Shown piece by piece: positions 1 to 7,521 of a stretch of 12,742 nt of DNA (the first letter of the stretch is position 1; each line of letters begins with the position of its first letter). The position numbers and the translations under genes are program-made. A model generated the notes under the pieces. It ran no database searches. It had not been told where the DNA came from and was given only the letters and a program-made list of their open reading frames with translations. The stretch lies in assembly GCA_040758525.1 (NCBI GenBank), contig JBFLVQ010000230.1:1-12742 (forward strand), given 5' to 3'. This stretch comes from JBFLVQ01 sp040758525 (GTDB lineage Bacteria; Acidobacteriota; Blastocatellia; Chloracidobacteriales; JADJPF01).

Positions 1-836
1 ATCTCAAATGTAATATGCTGTTGTGCAACCGCAGCACGTGAAAATTGATCTAGTACTAGACTGCGTATATAAATAAGATGACAAGGTTGATAAACAGGCT
101 TGTCCATAGTGAGAAGCATTTTATAACGATGTGCCACGGTTACCTTCTCAGTAAAACTACATTCTCCTATGGGAGTACGAACATATATCTGCAAGTTCTC
201 TTCACCAAAAAGATCCGCTGGCACTGTCAATCTCAGATCTGCAGTACCATGACGATTGATAACTGCCTGTGCATTTACACTATCTTCCTTGGTATTGCCT
301 AGAGTTAGCTGAACTGAGCCATTAGATACAGCTACACCGGTCTTTCCATCCAGCACCAGCAGGCGTAGAGAACTAGTAGAACCAGAGATAATTTCATGCT
401 GTCCAATCAAACGAACCGTAGGATAGTTGAAGATCTGTTTGATTAAATATACCGAATCAGAGATCTTTGCACCATTGTTAGGAATAAAACGGCAACGCAG
501 ACGCTGCCAGATAAGATCTTCTGGGTTAATTCCTTTCACAGAGAGTTTCGCTTGCCAGCTATTTGTTGATCGTGCCAGCTCAGAACTAATAACCTGTCTG
601 GCCAATACCTTGTCTTGTGTATCTACTATTTCTACGATAAGCCGACCTTCCAAAGCGGGAAACAGCCGTAGAAAAGGGATATTTACTAACAGATGATCAG
701 CTAATTTAATGGCAACAAGATTATTCGATTTGGTGAATGCTGTTGCTGAACGATCATTGAGCAATTGGTATAGTAAGCAGAGAAGTAAGGCTACCGATGT
801 AGCGGCAATACGAATTCGACTGTTTAAAATTTTCAT
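1..836 (-). CDS. Alpha-2-macroglobulin/MG2-domain protein, N-terminal part (cut by window edge)
   Basis: An uninterrupted minus-strand frame opens with ATG at 836 and runs off the left edge, giving about 278 residues. Residues 8-25 form a hydrophobic segment after a basic start (R7, R9), so a signal peptide or signal anchor. There is no lipobox, so it is not a typical lipoprotein form. The rest is beta-rich. Around residues 243-251 it reads TMDKPVYQP, followed by a YIRSLVLD stretch. This matches the tDKPxYqPGqtvyiR opening of the MG2 domain in alpha-2-macroglobulin-like proteins; the usual PGQ is PCH here. Family members are large envelope proteins, and some are protease traps with a CxEQ thioester, but that region lies outside the window. 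No strong SD precedes the ATG. It is divergent from the ATP-grasp gene. MG2 assignment is fairly sure; protease-trap function is not. Confidence 0.8.
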   Translation of the reverse strand, partial: MKILNSRIRIAATSVALLLCLLYQLLNDRSATAFTKSNNLVAIKLADHLLVNIPFLRLFPALEGRLIVEIVDTQDKVLARQVISSELARSTNSWQAKLSVKGINPEDLIWQRLRCRFIPNNGAKISDSVYLIKQIFNYPTVRLIGQHEIISGSTSSLRLLVLDGKTGVAVSNGSVQLTLGNTKEDSVNAQAVINRHGTADLRLTVPADLFGEENLQIYVRTPIGECSFTEKVTVAHRYKMLLTMDKPVYQPCHLIYIRSLVLDQFSRAAVAQQHITFE

Positions 837-1013
837 GGTTTACATACCCGGTCTTTAATTGACATAGTTCAATAGAGTCCAATGACCGGAAAAAGTTCCT
901 GAAAGAGATCATTAATATGGCCTGTAAGAGGCTTTTTCCCATTGCAAAACGCTTTCTTTGTGTTAGTTTATTGTCACTAATAGCACTCCAGACGATGGGA
1001 TAGGTTAAATCTT

Positions 1014-2357
1014 ATGAATAGGATAGAAGTAGATACCGCGATAGAATACTACAATCAACTGATCGCTGATAAATTTGCTGATGTAGCAGAGGAATTAACA
1101 CGTGCCATTAAAGCAGAGAATCTCATCTCTGCTGGTCGCCCTATATCAAGTGTGCTACGACCATACTTTATTGATGAGACGACCTACCAGACCATTCAGT
1201 CTATCTCAACGCTGCTGATGCACACTCTCAGGGACTTAGTTAAATATATTAGTAATAATATGGAGCTGCTCTGTGAATTTAATCTTAGTAAAGAGGAAGA
1301 GATGCTCTTAAAAAACCTTCCTAGCCATCCTAGCATGATAGGAAGACTGGATGCTTTTTTGTCGCCACAAGGTGATCTTAGGTTCCTAGAATATAACTCT
1401 AACCCAGGCGACTTCACACTTGATGATAGGATTACCAAGGTTTTTCATTCACTGGAGGTTATGAAATCTTTCGGGAAAAAATATCAGGTTCGCTCGATCT
1501 ATAATCTTAATATGACATTCTCTAGTATTATTTCCGCTCAACAAGAGATGGGTCATAGTGGAGTGCCAACTGTAGGAATAATTGGAGGCAAACAGGCTGA
1601 GAGTTTGAGTGAATTGTTATTGATGATCGAGTTTGGCAAGAGAATGGGTTGCCAAGTATTAAAAGCCGAGCTTGATCAAATAGGATATCGTAATCAGCGA
1701 CTTTTAATAGAAAACAGACCCTTAGATATTGTCTTTGTACTCTCCTGGGAATCGCTATTAAGTTCTAATCTAAAGCTTGCTCTCTTTGACGCATTGATGA
1801 GAGGCTCGGTGCGACTTTTACAGAATCCTTGGGACTACTTTACCATAGGTCAAAAGGTGCTCTTTACGATTCTCACCGATACTAACTATGCACATCTATT
1901 TAAACCCGATACTATCAAAAGACTCTCCTCATATATTCCCTGGACGCGAAAGTTGCGTGAAGGTAAGACAAGCTACTATGATAACTCAATAGATCTTGTT
2001 CCTTTTGTTTACCAAAATCGTGACCGGTTGGTGCTTAAACCTATCCGTGGATTGGGTGGCGGTGGGGTTGTACTAGGTTGGGAATGCGATAATGACGCTT
2101 GGAATGCTGCAATTAAGAGGGGTCTGGATAGCTCTTACGTCGTGCAAGAACGGGTAGCGGTTGGACGGGAGACTTTTCCTATTGTGGTTGATGGGAGACT
2201 CTCTTTTGAAGACTACTATTTCGATATGGATCCGTATGTCTGGCAGGGATCAAAAGTAGAAGGTTGTTTAGTGCGTCTTTCCAAGACCGGCTTGCTTAAT
2301 GTAAGCGCCGGGGGTGGCTCAATGACGCCATTATTTATTGTCAGCAAGCGAATTTAG
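1014..2357 (+). CDS. Circularly permuted ATP-grasp-like protein, function unknown
   Basis: The protein has 447 residues, no signal peptide and no membrane segment, so it is probably cytosolic. Seen motifs: EYNSNPGD at 126-133 (a pre-ATP-grasp motif near RLD at 111-113), LVLKP at 339-343 (candidate nucleotide-binding Lys), the glycine-rich GLGGGGVVLG at 346-355, YVVQERV at 375-381 (hinge that contacts adenine in ATP-grasp folds), and a C-terminal SAGGGSMTP at 431-439. This order resembles glutathionylspermidine-synthase-like and other circularly permuted ATP-grasp ligases, which join a carboxylate to an amine or thiol through an acyl phosphate. The substrate cannot be inferred. The ATG at 1014 has a purine-rich GGGATAGG (997-1004) 9 nt upstream. 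It appears to be a single-gene unit; the next gene starts 98 bp later. Fold fairly confident, reaction unknown. Confidence 0.7.
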   Translation: MNRIEVDTAIEYYNQLIADKFADVAEELTRAIKAENLISAGRPISSVLRPYFIDETTYQTIQSISTLLMHTLRDLVKYISNNMELLCEFNLSKEEEMLLKNLPSHPSMIGRLDAFLSPQGDLRFLEYNSNPGDFTLDDRITKVFHSLEVMKSFGKKYQVRSIYNLNMTFSSIISAQQEMGHSGVPTVGIIGGKQAESLSELLLMIEFGKRMGCQVLKAELDQIGYRNQRLLIENRPLDIVFVLSWESLLSSNLKLALFDALMRGSVRLLQNPWDYFTIGQKVLFTILTDTNYAHLFKPDTIKRLSSYIPWTRKLREGKTSYYDNSIDLVPFVYQNRDRLVLKPIRGLGGGGVVLGWECDNDAWNAAIKRGLDSSYVVQERVAVGRETFPIVVDGRLSFEDYYFDMDPYVWQGSKVEGCLVRLSKTGLLNVSAGGGSMTPLFIVSKRI

Positions 2358-2380
2358 TCACTGTTGCTGGTAATTCTGTA

Positions 2381-2386
2381 TATAAT
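2381..2386 (+). promoter_or_regulatory. Possible -10 element for the zinc-ribbon pseudokinase gene
   Basis: A perfect TATAAT lies 69 nt upstream of the ATG at 2456 and just downstream of the ATP-grasp stop codon. No convincing -35 hexamer sits 16-18 bp upstream; TG two bases before it gives only a near-miss to an extended -10. It could let the pseudokinase gene be transcribed on its own. Confidence 0.3.
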
Positions 2387-2455
2387 CGACTTATACTAAA
2401 ACCAGCGTTTCCCAGCGACGAATAAGTAACCTAGACTAAAATTGGAAACGGGATT

Positions 2456-3469
2456 ATGTTCTGTCCTGTATGTGGCGCAGAAGCCAGAGATCAAGCTCGT
2501 TTTTGTCCAATCTGCGGTAAACAGCTACCGCCCAAGAAACAGCCTGCTGCCAGCAGCCCAACACTTCGTCAAAGGCTTCCAGGGGGCAAGGCTATGCCAT
2601 TGCCAGAAGCATTGATTTTACTGCGGCAGATTTGCCAGCAACTTTCCCAGGCACATAAACAGGGATTAGTGCATGGCAACCTCAAGCCAGAAAAACTAAA
2701 GTTAGCAAACTCAGATGCTCCTCACCTGCTTGAGATTACTGATTTTGGTACTAATGAGGCGATCTCCTCAACAGAGCAACAGACAGCAATCTATCTATCG
2801 CCAGAACGATTGCGCAATCTACCTGCAGATACGCTTGCTGATATCTATTCGGTTGGTGTAATACTATTTGAAATGCTTACTGGACAGCCACCTTTTGCTG
2901 GAACTGTCAATCAGGTACGAGAGAAACAGCAGGCCGGTGTTCCTTCCCTACGAGAATATGATCTTGCTCTACCTAGCGCGGTAGATGCATTTCTTAGTGA
3001 ACTGTTACAAGTAGAGAAAGCCTATCGTCCACGTAGTGTTGATGAGGTACTGCGCCGGCTAGATATATTGGAGAACAGCTTGGCTGCTGGTGAGACACTG
3101 CCTAGTAGGCCTAAGCCTGTGATAGATCTAAGTAAGCAGGGTAAGCAGGCTGCTGCCACTACACCAAGGGTCTCACCCTACAACAACCTGCCATCAGCCG
3201 ATACTAGACAGGATAAGATAGGTATGCCGGCAAACGCGCCAGCAAAGCCCCAACCTGCTGATACAGTTGTTCTCCCTACATCCTCACCACCAGATAACCC
3301 TGTTACTAATGTTGAGCCACCTATGGCTGAGCTACCCGATCAAATGATGATGCTGAATGTTGAGCCTGAGCAGAAGACAACCAGCAGCCAAAGGATCTGG
3401 TTATGGCTGGGTTGTATTCTGCTGCTACTGGCCATTGCTACGCTTGTCTATTTCTTTGTCTTGTGGTGA
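2456..3469 (+). CDS. Zinc-ribbon, kinase-like (pseudokinase) tail-anchored membrane protein
   Basis: 337 residues in three parts. Residues 3-20 form a double-CxxC zinc ribbon (CPVC at 3-6, CPIC at 17-20). Residues about 48-205 match the C-lobe of a Hanks-type Ser/Thr kinase: HGNLKPEK at 73-80 in place of HRDxKxxN, DFG at 96-98, SPE at 115-117, DIYSVG at 129-134 and a YRPRS near 190. The N-lobe is missing: no glycine-rich loop, no VAIK lysine. The catalytic Asp of HRD is Asn and the later metal-binding Asn is Lys, so phosphotransfer is unlikely although DFG remains. A Pro/Ala/Thr-rich linker (about 210-310) leads to one membrane helix at 314-336 that ends the protein, so it is a tail anchor with the domains in the cytosol. 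Likely a scaffold or regulatory protein. Weak GGAAA SD at 2444-2448. Confidence 0.8.
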   Translation: MFCPVCGAEARDQARFCPICGKQLPPKKQPAASSPTLRQRLPGGKAMPLPEALILLRQICQQLSQAHKQGLVHGNLKPEKLKLANSDAPHLLEITDFGTNEAISSTEQQTAIYLSPERLRNLPADTLADIYSVGVILFEMLTGQPPFAGTVNQVREKQQAGVPSLREYDLALPSAVDAFLSELLQVEKAYRPRSVDEVLRRLDILENSLAAGETLPSRPKPVIDLSKQGKQAAATTPRVSPYNNLPSADTRQDKIGMPANAPAKPQPADTVVLPTSSPPDNPVTNVEPPMAELPDQMMMLNVEPEQKTTSSQRIWLWLGCILLLLAIATLVYFFVLW

Positions 3470-3472
3470 GAC

Positions 3473-3497
3473 AAGATAGTCTTTTTTAGACTTTCTT
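3473..3497. terminator. Hairpin between convergent genes, possible weak bidirectional terminator
   Basis: AAGA-T-AGTCT, a TTTTT loop, then AGACT-T-TCTT form a 10-position stem with one T/T mismatch. It covers the 16-bp gap between the pseudokinase stop (3467-3469) and the PilZ-like stop (3486-3488). On the plus strand an alternative short stem (AGAC 3469-3472 with GTCT 3479-3482) is followed directly by a T-run, as in an intrinsic terminator. The stems are short and AT-rich, so activity is uncertain. Confidence 0.35.
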
Positions 3498-3968
3498 AAA
3501 ACGGAAGATCAATTCACGTAAATTATCTATACCTGTTTGTAGATCATTAAGAAATATCTGATCGACCGGTTGACCATTGCTGGCATCGCTAATAATGATA
3601 CGTAGTAATAATGAGACCTCTTTAGCTGCCTCAATAAGCTCATCCTGATCTACTGCTACGGTTTCCAAATCGGTGAACTGTGCCCAATAACCCCATTGCT
3701 GTTTCCAGTCCTGGCCAATAAATTCCAACATCAGACGAAACTGGTTTTCTTTACCAATACGAACATCTTTTACTATTACAGATGATTCAAACTGACGGTC
3801 GGCCGTCTTGAAATGGAGTTTTTCACCAATATTAATACGACGAGCCGTTAATACGGAAACGCCATTTTCAGCAATAAGGTCTGTTATCGTGCGCTCTAGT
3901 CCTACAATATTACCATCGATATCGAGAAGACCTAGGATCACTTCGACAGGTTCATTCAATCGTCGCAT
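3486..3968 (-). CDS. PilZ-like domain protein, degenerate c-di-GMP motifs
   Basis: 160 residues, soluble, no signal peptide. Residues 5-85 show the beta-barrel layout of a PilZ domain: an early Arg pair (R2, R3), a strand with VEVILGLLDIDG, a TITDLIAENGVSVLT segment (27-41) where PilZ has D/NxSxxG, a GEKLHF turn (49-54) and a closing RLMLEF strand (78-83). The RxxxR motif is absent and the Ser of D/NxSxxG is lost, so c-di-GMP binding is doubtful. Residues 105-160 are helical and acidic at first, with no family I recognise; they might mediate protein contacts. ATG at 3968 has no clear SD. It stands alone, converging on the pseudokinase gene and diverging from the VOC gene. PilZ assignment is moderate; another small beta-barrel is possible. 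Confidence 0.5.
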   Translation of the reverse strand: MRRLNEPVEVILGLLDIDGNIVGLERTITDLIAENGVSVLTARRINIGEKLHFKTADRQFESSVIVKDVRIGKENQFRLMLEFIGQDWKQQWGYWAQFTDLETVAVDQDELIEAAKEVSLLLRIIISDASNGQPVDQIFLNDLQTGIDNLRELIFRFKKV

Positions 3969-4106
3969 GTAGTGAGAGAGAACTCTTATTTTGATTATTG
4001 ATAATATTTCCGATTACTTTCTCAATTATAAGATAATTGCTTCTGATTTATAAAATTATTCTTGTCGCTCGCTACTCTTGCCCGAAGTTTTGCGCTCTGG
4101 TATGGA

Positions 4107-4136
4107 TTGACAATAGATAGTAATTTCGCTTATATT
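4107..4136 (+). promoter_or_regulatory. Sigma-70-type promoter of the VOC-family gene
   Basis: A perfect -35 TTGACA (4107-4112), an 18-bp spacer and -10 TATATT (4131-4136, 5 of 6 consensus) precede the SD and ATG at 4168. The predicted transcription start near 4143 gives a leader of about 25 nt. Confidence 0.6.
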
Positions 4137-4150
4137 TCACTTCTATTAAT

Positions 4151-4158
4151 GAAAGGAG
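4151..4158 (+). promoter_or_regulatory. Ribosome binding site of the VOC-family gene
   Basis: GAAAGGAG lies 9 nt before the ATG at 4168. A nearer ATG at 4161 is only 2 nt from it, is out of frame and meets a stop after four codons, so 4168 is the start. Confidence 0.75.
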
Positions 4159-4167
4159 CAATGGTCT

Positions 4168-4560
4168 ATGGATAATAGCGAGAAATTTGTCCAGGGTACT
4201 ATTGGTTGGATCGATCTAACGATAGATGATGCTGATAAGATCAAGAACTTCTATTCTGAAGTGGTAGGGTGGCAGGCTGAACCGGTTGATATGGGTGGAT
4301 ATAATGACTTCACTATGAAGACCTCTAATGGGGAGGCTATCACCGGAGTATGTAATGCTAGAGGAGTGAATGCCAATCTGCCCGCACAATGGCTGATATA
4401 TATAAATGTTGTCGATATCGAAAAGAGTATCGATCGCTGTATTGGTTTAGGCGGTAAAGTAGTAGCAGCAATAAAAGTAATGGGTAAGCAGGGACGATAC
4501 TGTGTTATCCAAGATCCCGCTGGTGCCGTGGTAGCACTATTTGAGCCTTCTCAAAAATAG
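4168..4560 (+). CDS. VOC (vicinal oxygen chelate) superfamily, glyoxalase-like protein
   Basis: 130 residues, the length of a single-chain VOC protein with two beta-alpha-beta-beta-beta modules. Module 1 has GWIDLTIDDADKIKNFYSEV (13-32) followed by VGW, the usual N-terminal VOC pattern. Module 2 has WLIYINVVDIEKSI (75-88) and the C-terminal IQDPAGAVVALFEP (114-127), where E125 sits at the position of a common metal ligand. The first-strand His/Gln ligand is not evident (W14/D16 there). VOC members include glyoxalase I, extradiol dioxygenases, epimerases and antibiotic-binding proteins; residues seen here do not choose among them. It has its own promoter and a strong SD, and lies convergent with the export operon. 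Superfamily sure; substrate unknown. Confidence 0.85.
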   Translation: MDNSEKFVQGTIGWIDLTIDDADKIKNFYSEVVGWQAEPVDMGGYNDFTMKTSNGEAITGVCNARGVNANLPAQWLIYINVVDIEKSIDRCIGLGGKVVAAIKVMGKQGRYCVIQDPAGAVVALFEPSQK

Positions 4561-4585
4561 TTTTAACAACAAGGCAAGAAGGTCT

Positions 4586-4608
4586 ACAGCCAAATTTTTA
4601 TTGGTTGT
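4586..4608. terminator. Hairpin downstream of the VOC gene
   Basis: ACAGCCAA (4586-4593) and TTGGTTGT (4601-4608) form an 8-bp stem with one G-U pair around a 7-nt ATTTTTA loop, 26 nt after the VOC stop. No T-run follows, so it is a weak terminator candidate or a 3'-end-stabilising structure. Confidence 0.3.
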
Positions 4609-4759
4609 GAATGAGTTTGCCATTATGCTAGAAGCACAATAAAAGTCGCATAAATACAGGCTAATTTGTTGAATATGATATTATTGAATGGTAACATTTG
4701 AGTATGCGCAAAGCATTCAGATACCGTAATTAAGCAATAACGATATGTATGGTACCTGT

Positions 4760-6064
4760 TTAGAAGTATATGGTAAATTGGGTAGGTTTCCCAAGCTGAC
4801 CTTCCAACATAAAATCGAAATGGTGTTGATCAAGGATCTCACTGACCAGTGTTAAACCAATCCCTTGGCCATTATCCTTAGTTGTAAAGAATGGAGTAAA
4901 CAGATTTACCTGTACTTCGGGGGGAATGCCGCCACCAGTATCCTCTATGGTGATAAACTTACGACCATCGCGGTGTCCCACTCGAATCGTGATCGTGCCA
5001 TTCTCACCAATTGCCTCTAGCGAATTCTTAAGGATATTGACCAATACCAGCTCCATCTGGCTTCTATCTAGTAGCACTTCTCCGGGTGGCGTTTCTATCT
5101 CCATTCGTAAACAGATGTTTCTATCGGCGCTCTGGGCACGCATCAAGACGGTGATCTCTTCCAGCAGTCGCTCTAAATTACAGGGGAGCAGTCTAGGTGG
5201 AGGAAGGCGTACCACATCGGCAAAACTTTTCATAAACGAATTTAACTGATCGGTTCTAGAGATCACAACATTAAGAGCATTTTCAAAGTCTTCACGATCC
5301 TCATCATTTAGCTGATCTTTATAGTGTAGACAAGAGTGTAATAGGGAATTGGCGGCACCAATAGAGTTATTGACTTCGTGTGACATCATACGGATAAGTT
5401 TTTCATAAGCAGCTTTTTCTGAATGTCGCAGTTCATCAGTCAATTCCTCCATTAAGATAAAGCTGCGTGGAAAGCCACGATCGAGGAAATGAGATTTCCA
5501 GCATTTAACTCGGCGTCTACCTAACAATGGCAGGACTTTGCTTTCACCTTCTTTAAGCTTAGCCAGTTCAGTAGCAAAAACCGTCCCCAGTTGGCAGAGT
5601 TTCTTACCGATTAGTTCGATTTCACTGATTTGCAACATACGTTGTGCCGCAGGATTGACTAGTGTGATGGTAGCATCGAAGTCGAGTGTAATAATACCTG
5701 AAGGCGAGACGACAACAATCTTTTCCAGAAAAAAGTGCTGTTCCTGCAGCTTAATACGCTCTTCGCGCAGATGATCGATCATCTTGTTGTAGATATTGAC
5801 TAGACGATCCATTTCCGGTTGGCCTATCTCGCAGAATCGAGTAGTGAAGTCGCTATCACTAATAAATTGCGCACCAGTGTTGATCAGTTCCAATGTACCA
5901 AAGAGTCCACGTACCAGTCTGAGTCCAACAAATAGTGATAAGACAAAGATCAATTCCACTGCCAGCAGCCAGACCCGGTGCTTTACCAGTAGGTAGACGG
6001 CAATACTGGCAAAGAGTAGATGCACACAGATCAGATAGAAGATGAACTTGGTGCGTAAACTCAT
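4760..6064 (-). CDS. Membrane-bound PAS-containing sensor histidine kinase (NtrY/NtrB-like)
   Basis: 434 residues. Two membrane helices (about 7-27 and 32-51) are joined by a loop of only about 4-5 residues, so there is no periplasmic sensor domain. A HAMP-like linker (52-104) is followed by a PAS-like region (about 108-210, with the typical DFDATITLVNPAAQRML stretch), the H-box MMSHEVNNS with phosphoacceptor H229, N-box with N343 and N347, G1 box DTGGGI (375-380), F-box FFTTK and G2 box GQGIGL (399-404). It is therefore a complete kinase. It lies 16 bp downstream of the NtrC-like regulator and is last in the operon, so that regulator is its likely partner. The near absence of a periplasmic loop resembles intramembrane-sensing kinases, some of which sense through a partner ABC transporter. 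Signal unknown. No strong SD; ATG at 6064. Confidence 0.92.
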   Translation of the reverse strand: MSLRTKFIFYLICVHLLFASIAVYLLVKHRVWLLAVELIFVLSLFVGLRLVRGLFGTLELINTGAQFISDSDFTTRFCEIGQPEMDRLVNIYNKMIDHLREERIKLQEQHFFLEKIVVVSPSGIITLDFDATITLVNPAAQRMLQISEIELIGKKLCQLGTVFATELAKLKEGESKVLPLLGRRRVKCWKSHFLDRGFPRSFILMEELTDELRHSEKAAYEKLIRMMSHEVNNSIGAANSLLHSCLHYKDQLNDEDREDFENALNVVISRTDQLNSFMKSFADVVRLPPPRLLPCNLERLLEEITVLMRAQSADRNICLRMEIETPPGEVLLDRSQMELVLVNILKNSLEAIGENGTITIRVGHRDGRKFITIEDTGGGIPPEVQVNLFTPFFTTKDNGQGIGLTLVSEILDQHHFDFMLEGQLGKPTQFTIYF

Positions 6065-6080
6065 ACGCGGTGTTGGCTTC

Positions 6081-7484
6081 TTACTGCACCTTTATGCCAT
6101 ATTTTTCAAACCGGCGATAAAGCGCAGCACGACTGAGTCCCAGCGATTCGGCCACTTTGCTAATATTGCCGGAATAGTGTTTAAGACATTTAATAATCAT
6201 CGCCTTCTCAATATCATCTAATGTCATACTGCCTACCTCGGGTAGCGAACTCTTTTGCGTCTCACAATTCTCCATCTCTAAGGGGAGAAGAAAATCATCT
6301 ACCTCAAGTACATCCTTGCTGCTTACGAGAATGGTTCTTTCTAGCAGTTGCCGCAGTTGTCGTATATTGCCAGGCCAGGGCAGTCCTTGCAGCCATTGCA
6401 AGGCAGCATCACTGATCGAGAGTTTATTACGGCGGTAGGCTTTTGCCATATTCTCTAGGAAATGGTTTGCTAATAGAGGAATGTCGCTAGATCTTTCACG
6501 TAGCGGAGGCAGGTGTATAGCGATGAGGTTAAGGCGATAGAGTAGATCTTCGCGAAATTCTCCTCGTTGTACCATCTCAGAGAGATTACGATTAGTAGCC
6601 GAGACAACTCTAACATCAACAGTGCGGCTGATACTAGAACCTAGCACCTCATAAGTGCGATCCTGCAACACACGCAGTATCTTTACCTGGGAGTTTGCAT
6701 CTAGATCTCCAATCTCATCTAGGAAGATAGTACCAGCATGAGCCATCTCGAAACGGCCTTTGCGATCTTGGCGTGCATCGGTAAATGCACCCTTCACATG
6801 TCCAAACATCTCAGTTTCAAAGAGCGTAGCAGAAATACCACCTAGATTTACTTTTACAAAAGGACCGTTCTTACGGCCGCTATTACGGTGAATTGCTGCA
6901 GCAATCAACTCTTTTCCTGTGCCGCTCTCACCAGTAATCAATACAGAGGCATCAGTAGCACTAACACGCCCAACAATATCTAGGATCTTAAGAATCTTAG
7001 CATCCTGACCAATAATATCGCGAAAATCATAACGGGCATCAAGTTCATCTCGTGTGAGAGGTTTGCCTTTACTTGCTGTCGAATTAGCGGCTGCTAATCC
7101 CAATGCTGTACGAACCGATTGTAATACCTGTTGATGTGTCCAGGGTTTGGTAAGAAAATCTGACGCTCCTGCACGTACCCCAGCAACTGCTAGTGAAATC
7201 GATCCCCAGGCAGTAATCAGTATAACAGGTAGGTTAGGGCGGCGTGATTTAATCTCTCGTATCAACTCCAGCCCCTCTTCACCGCTGGTTTTACGAGAGA
7301 AGTTCATATCCTGTATAACCAATTGATAATTCTCTTTGGCAATTCGTTCCAATGCTTCAGCAGGAGAGGCAGCTACTTGGGAACGATAACCAGCCTGCTT
7401 AAGCAGCAGTGCCAATGATGCAGTGATAGAGGGATCATCATCGACAATCAGAATAAGTTCGTTTTTATAGTTGGTTGCCACCAT
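6081..7484 (-). CDS. NtrC-family sigma-54-dependent response regulator
   Basis: About 467 residues from ATG at 7484. A TTG at 7493 would add three residues; neither has a clear SD. Numbered from the ATG: receiver domain 10-130 with acidic cluster D15-D17, phosphoacceptor D59 (in VIQDMNF), T91 and K113 (KP). AAA+ domain about 155-390 with Walker A GESGTGKE (185-192), sigma-54 contact loop GAFTDA (232-237; GAFTGA is the classical form), Walker B IFLDEIGD (253-260) and arginine-rich sensor segments. A Fis-type helix-turn-helix closes the protein (about 426-465, NISKVAESLGLSRAALYRRF). It should bind an upstream enhancer and use ATP to open sigma-54 RNA polymerase promoters. The kinase gene follows by 16 bp and the transporter genes precede by 37 bp, so the operon's own promoter is the obvious target. 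Confidence 0.95.
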   Translation of the reverse strand: MVATNYKNELILIVDDDPSITASLALLLKQAGYRSQVAASPAEALERIAKENYQLVIQDMNFSRKTSGEEGLELIREIKSRRPNLPVILITAWGSISLAVAGVRAGASDFLTKPWTHQQVLQSVRTALGLAAANSTASKGKPLTRDELDARYDFRDIIGQDAKILKILDIVGRVSATDASVLITGESGTGKELIAAAIHRNSGRKNGPFVKVNLGGISATLFETEMFGHVKGAFTDARQDRKGRFEMAHAGTIFLDEIGDLDANSQVKILRVLQDRTYEVLGSSISRTVDVRVVSATNRNLSEMVQRGEFREDLLYRLNLIAIHLPPLRERSSDIPLLANHFLENMAKAYRRNKLSISDAALQWLQGLPWPGNIRQLRQLLERTILVSSKDVLEVDDFLLPLEMENCETQKSSLPEVGSMTLDDIEKAMIIKCLKHYSGNISKVAESLGLSRAALYRRFEKYGIKVQ

Positions 7485-7521
7485 AATTAGCAAGTATACA
7501 CAGGGATTAATCTGCTTGCCA

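Noticed and set aside
78..696. Plus-strand reading frames of 74 and 89 codons
   Set aside because: They lie wholly inside the minus-strand MG2 gene, which has a recognisable domain; they show no motif or SD of their own.
859..887. TTGACA at 859-864 as -35 of the ATP-grasp gene
   Set aside because: No -10-like hexamer occurs 16-19 bp downstream.
2300..2357. Possible frameshift or early end of the ATP-grasp protein
   Set aside because: The C-terminal SAGGGSMTP-LFIV box normally ends such proteins, so the length looks complete.
4025..4053. TATAAT (minus strand, 4030 to 4025) as promoter of the PilZ-like gene
   Set aside because: The -10 is perfect but the -35 at 17 bp is only TTATAA, and the region is so AT-rich that such matches are expected by chance.
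4704..4716. ATGC-GCAAA-GCAT hairpin as terminator of the export operon
   Set aside because: Only a 4-bp stem and no T-run on the minus strand.
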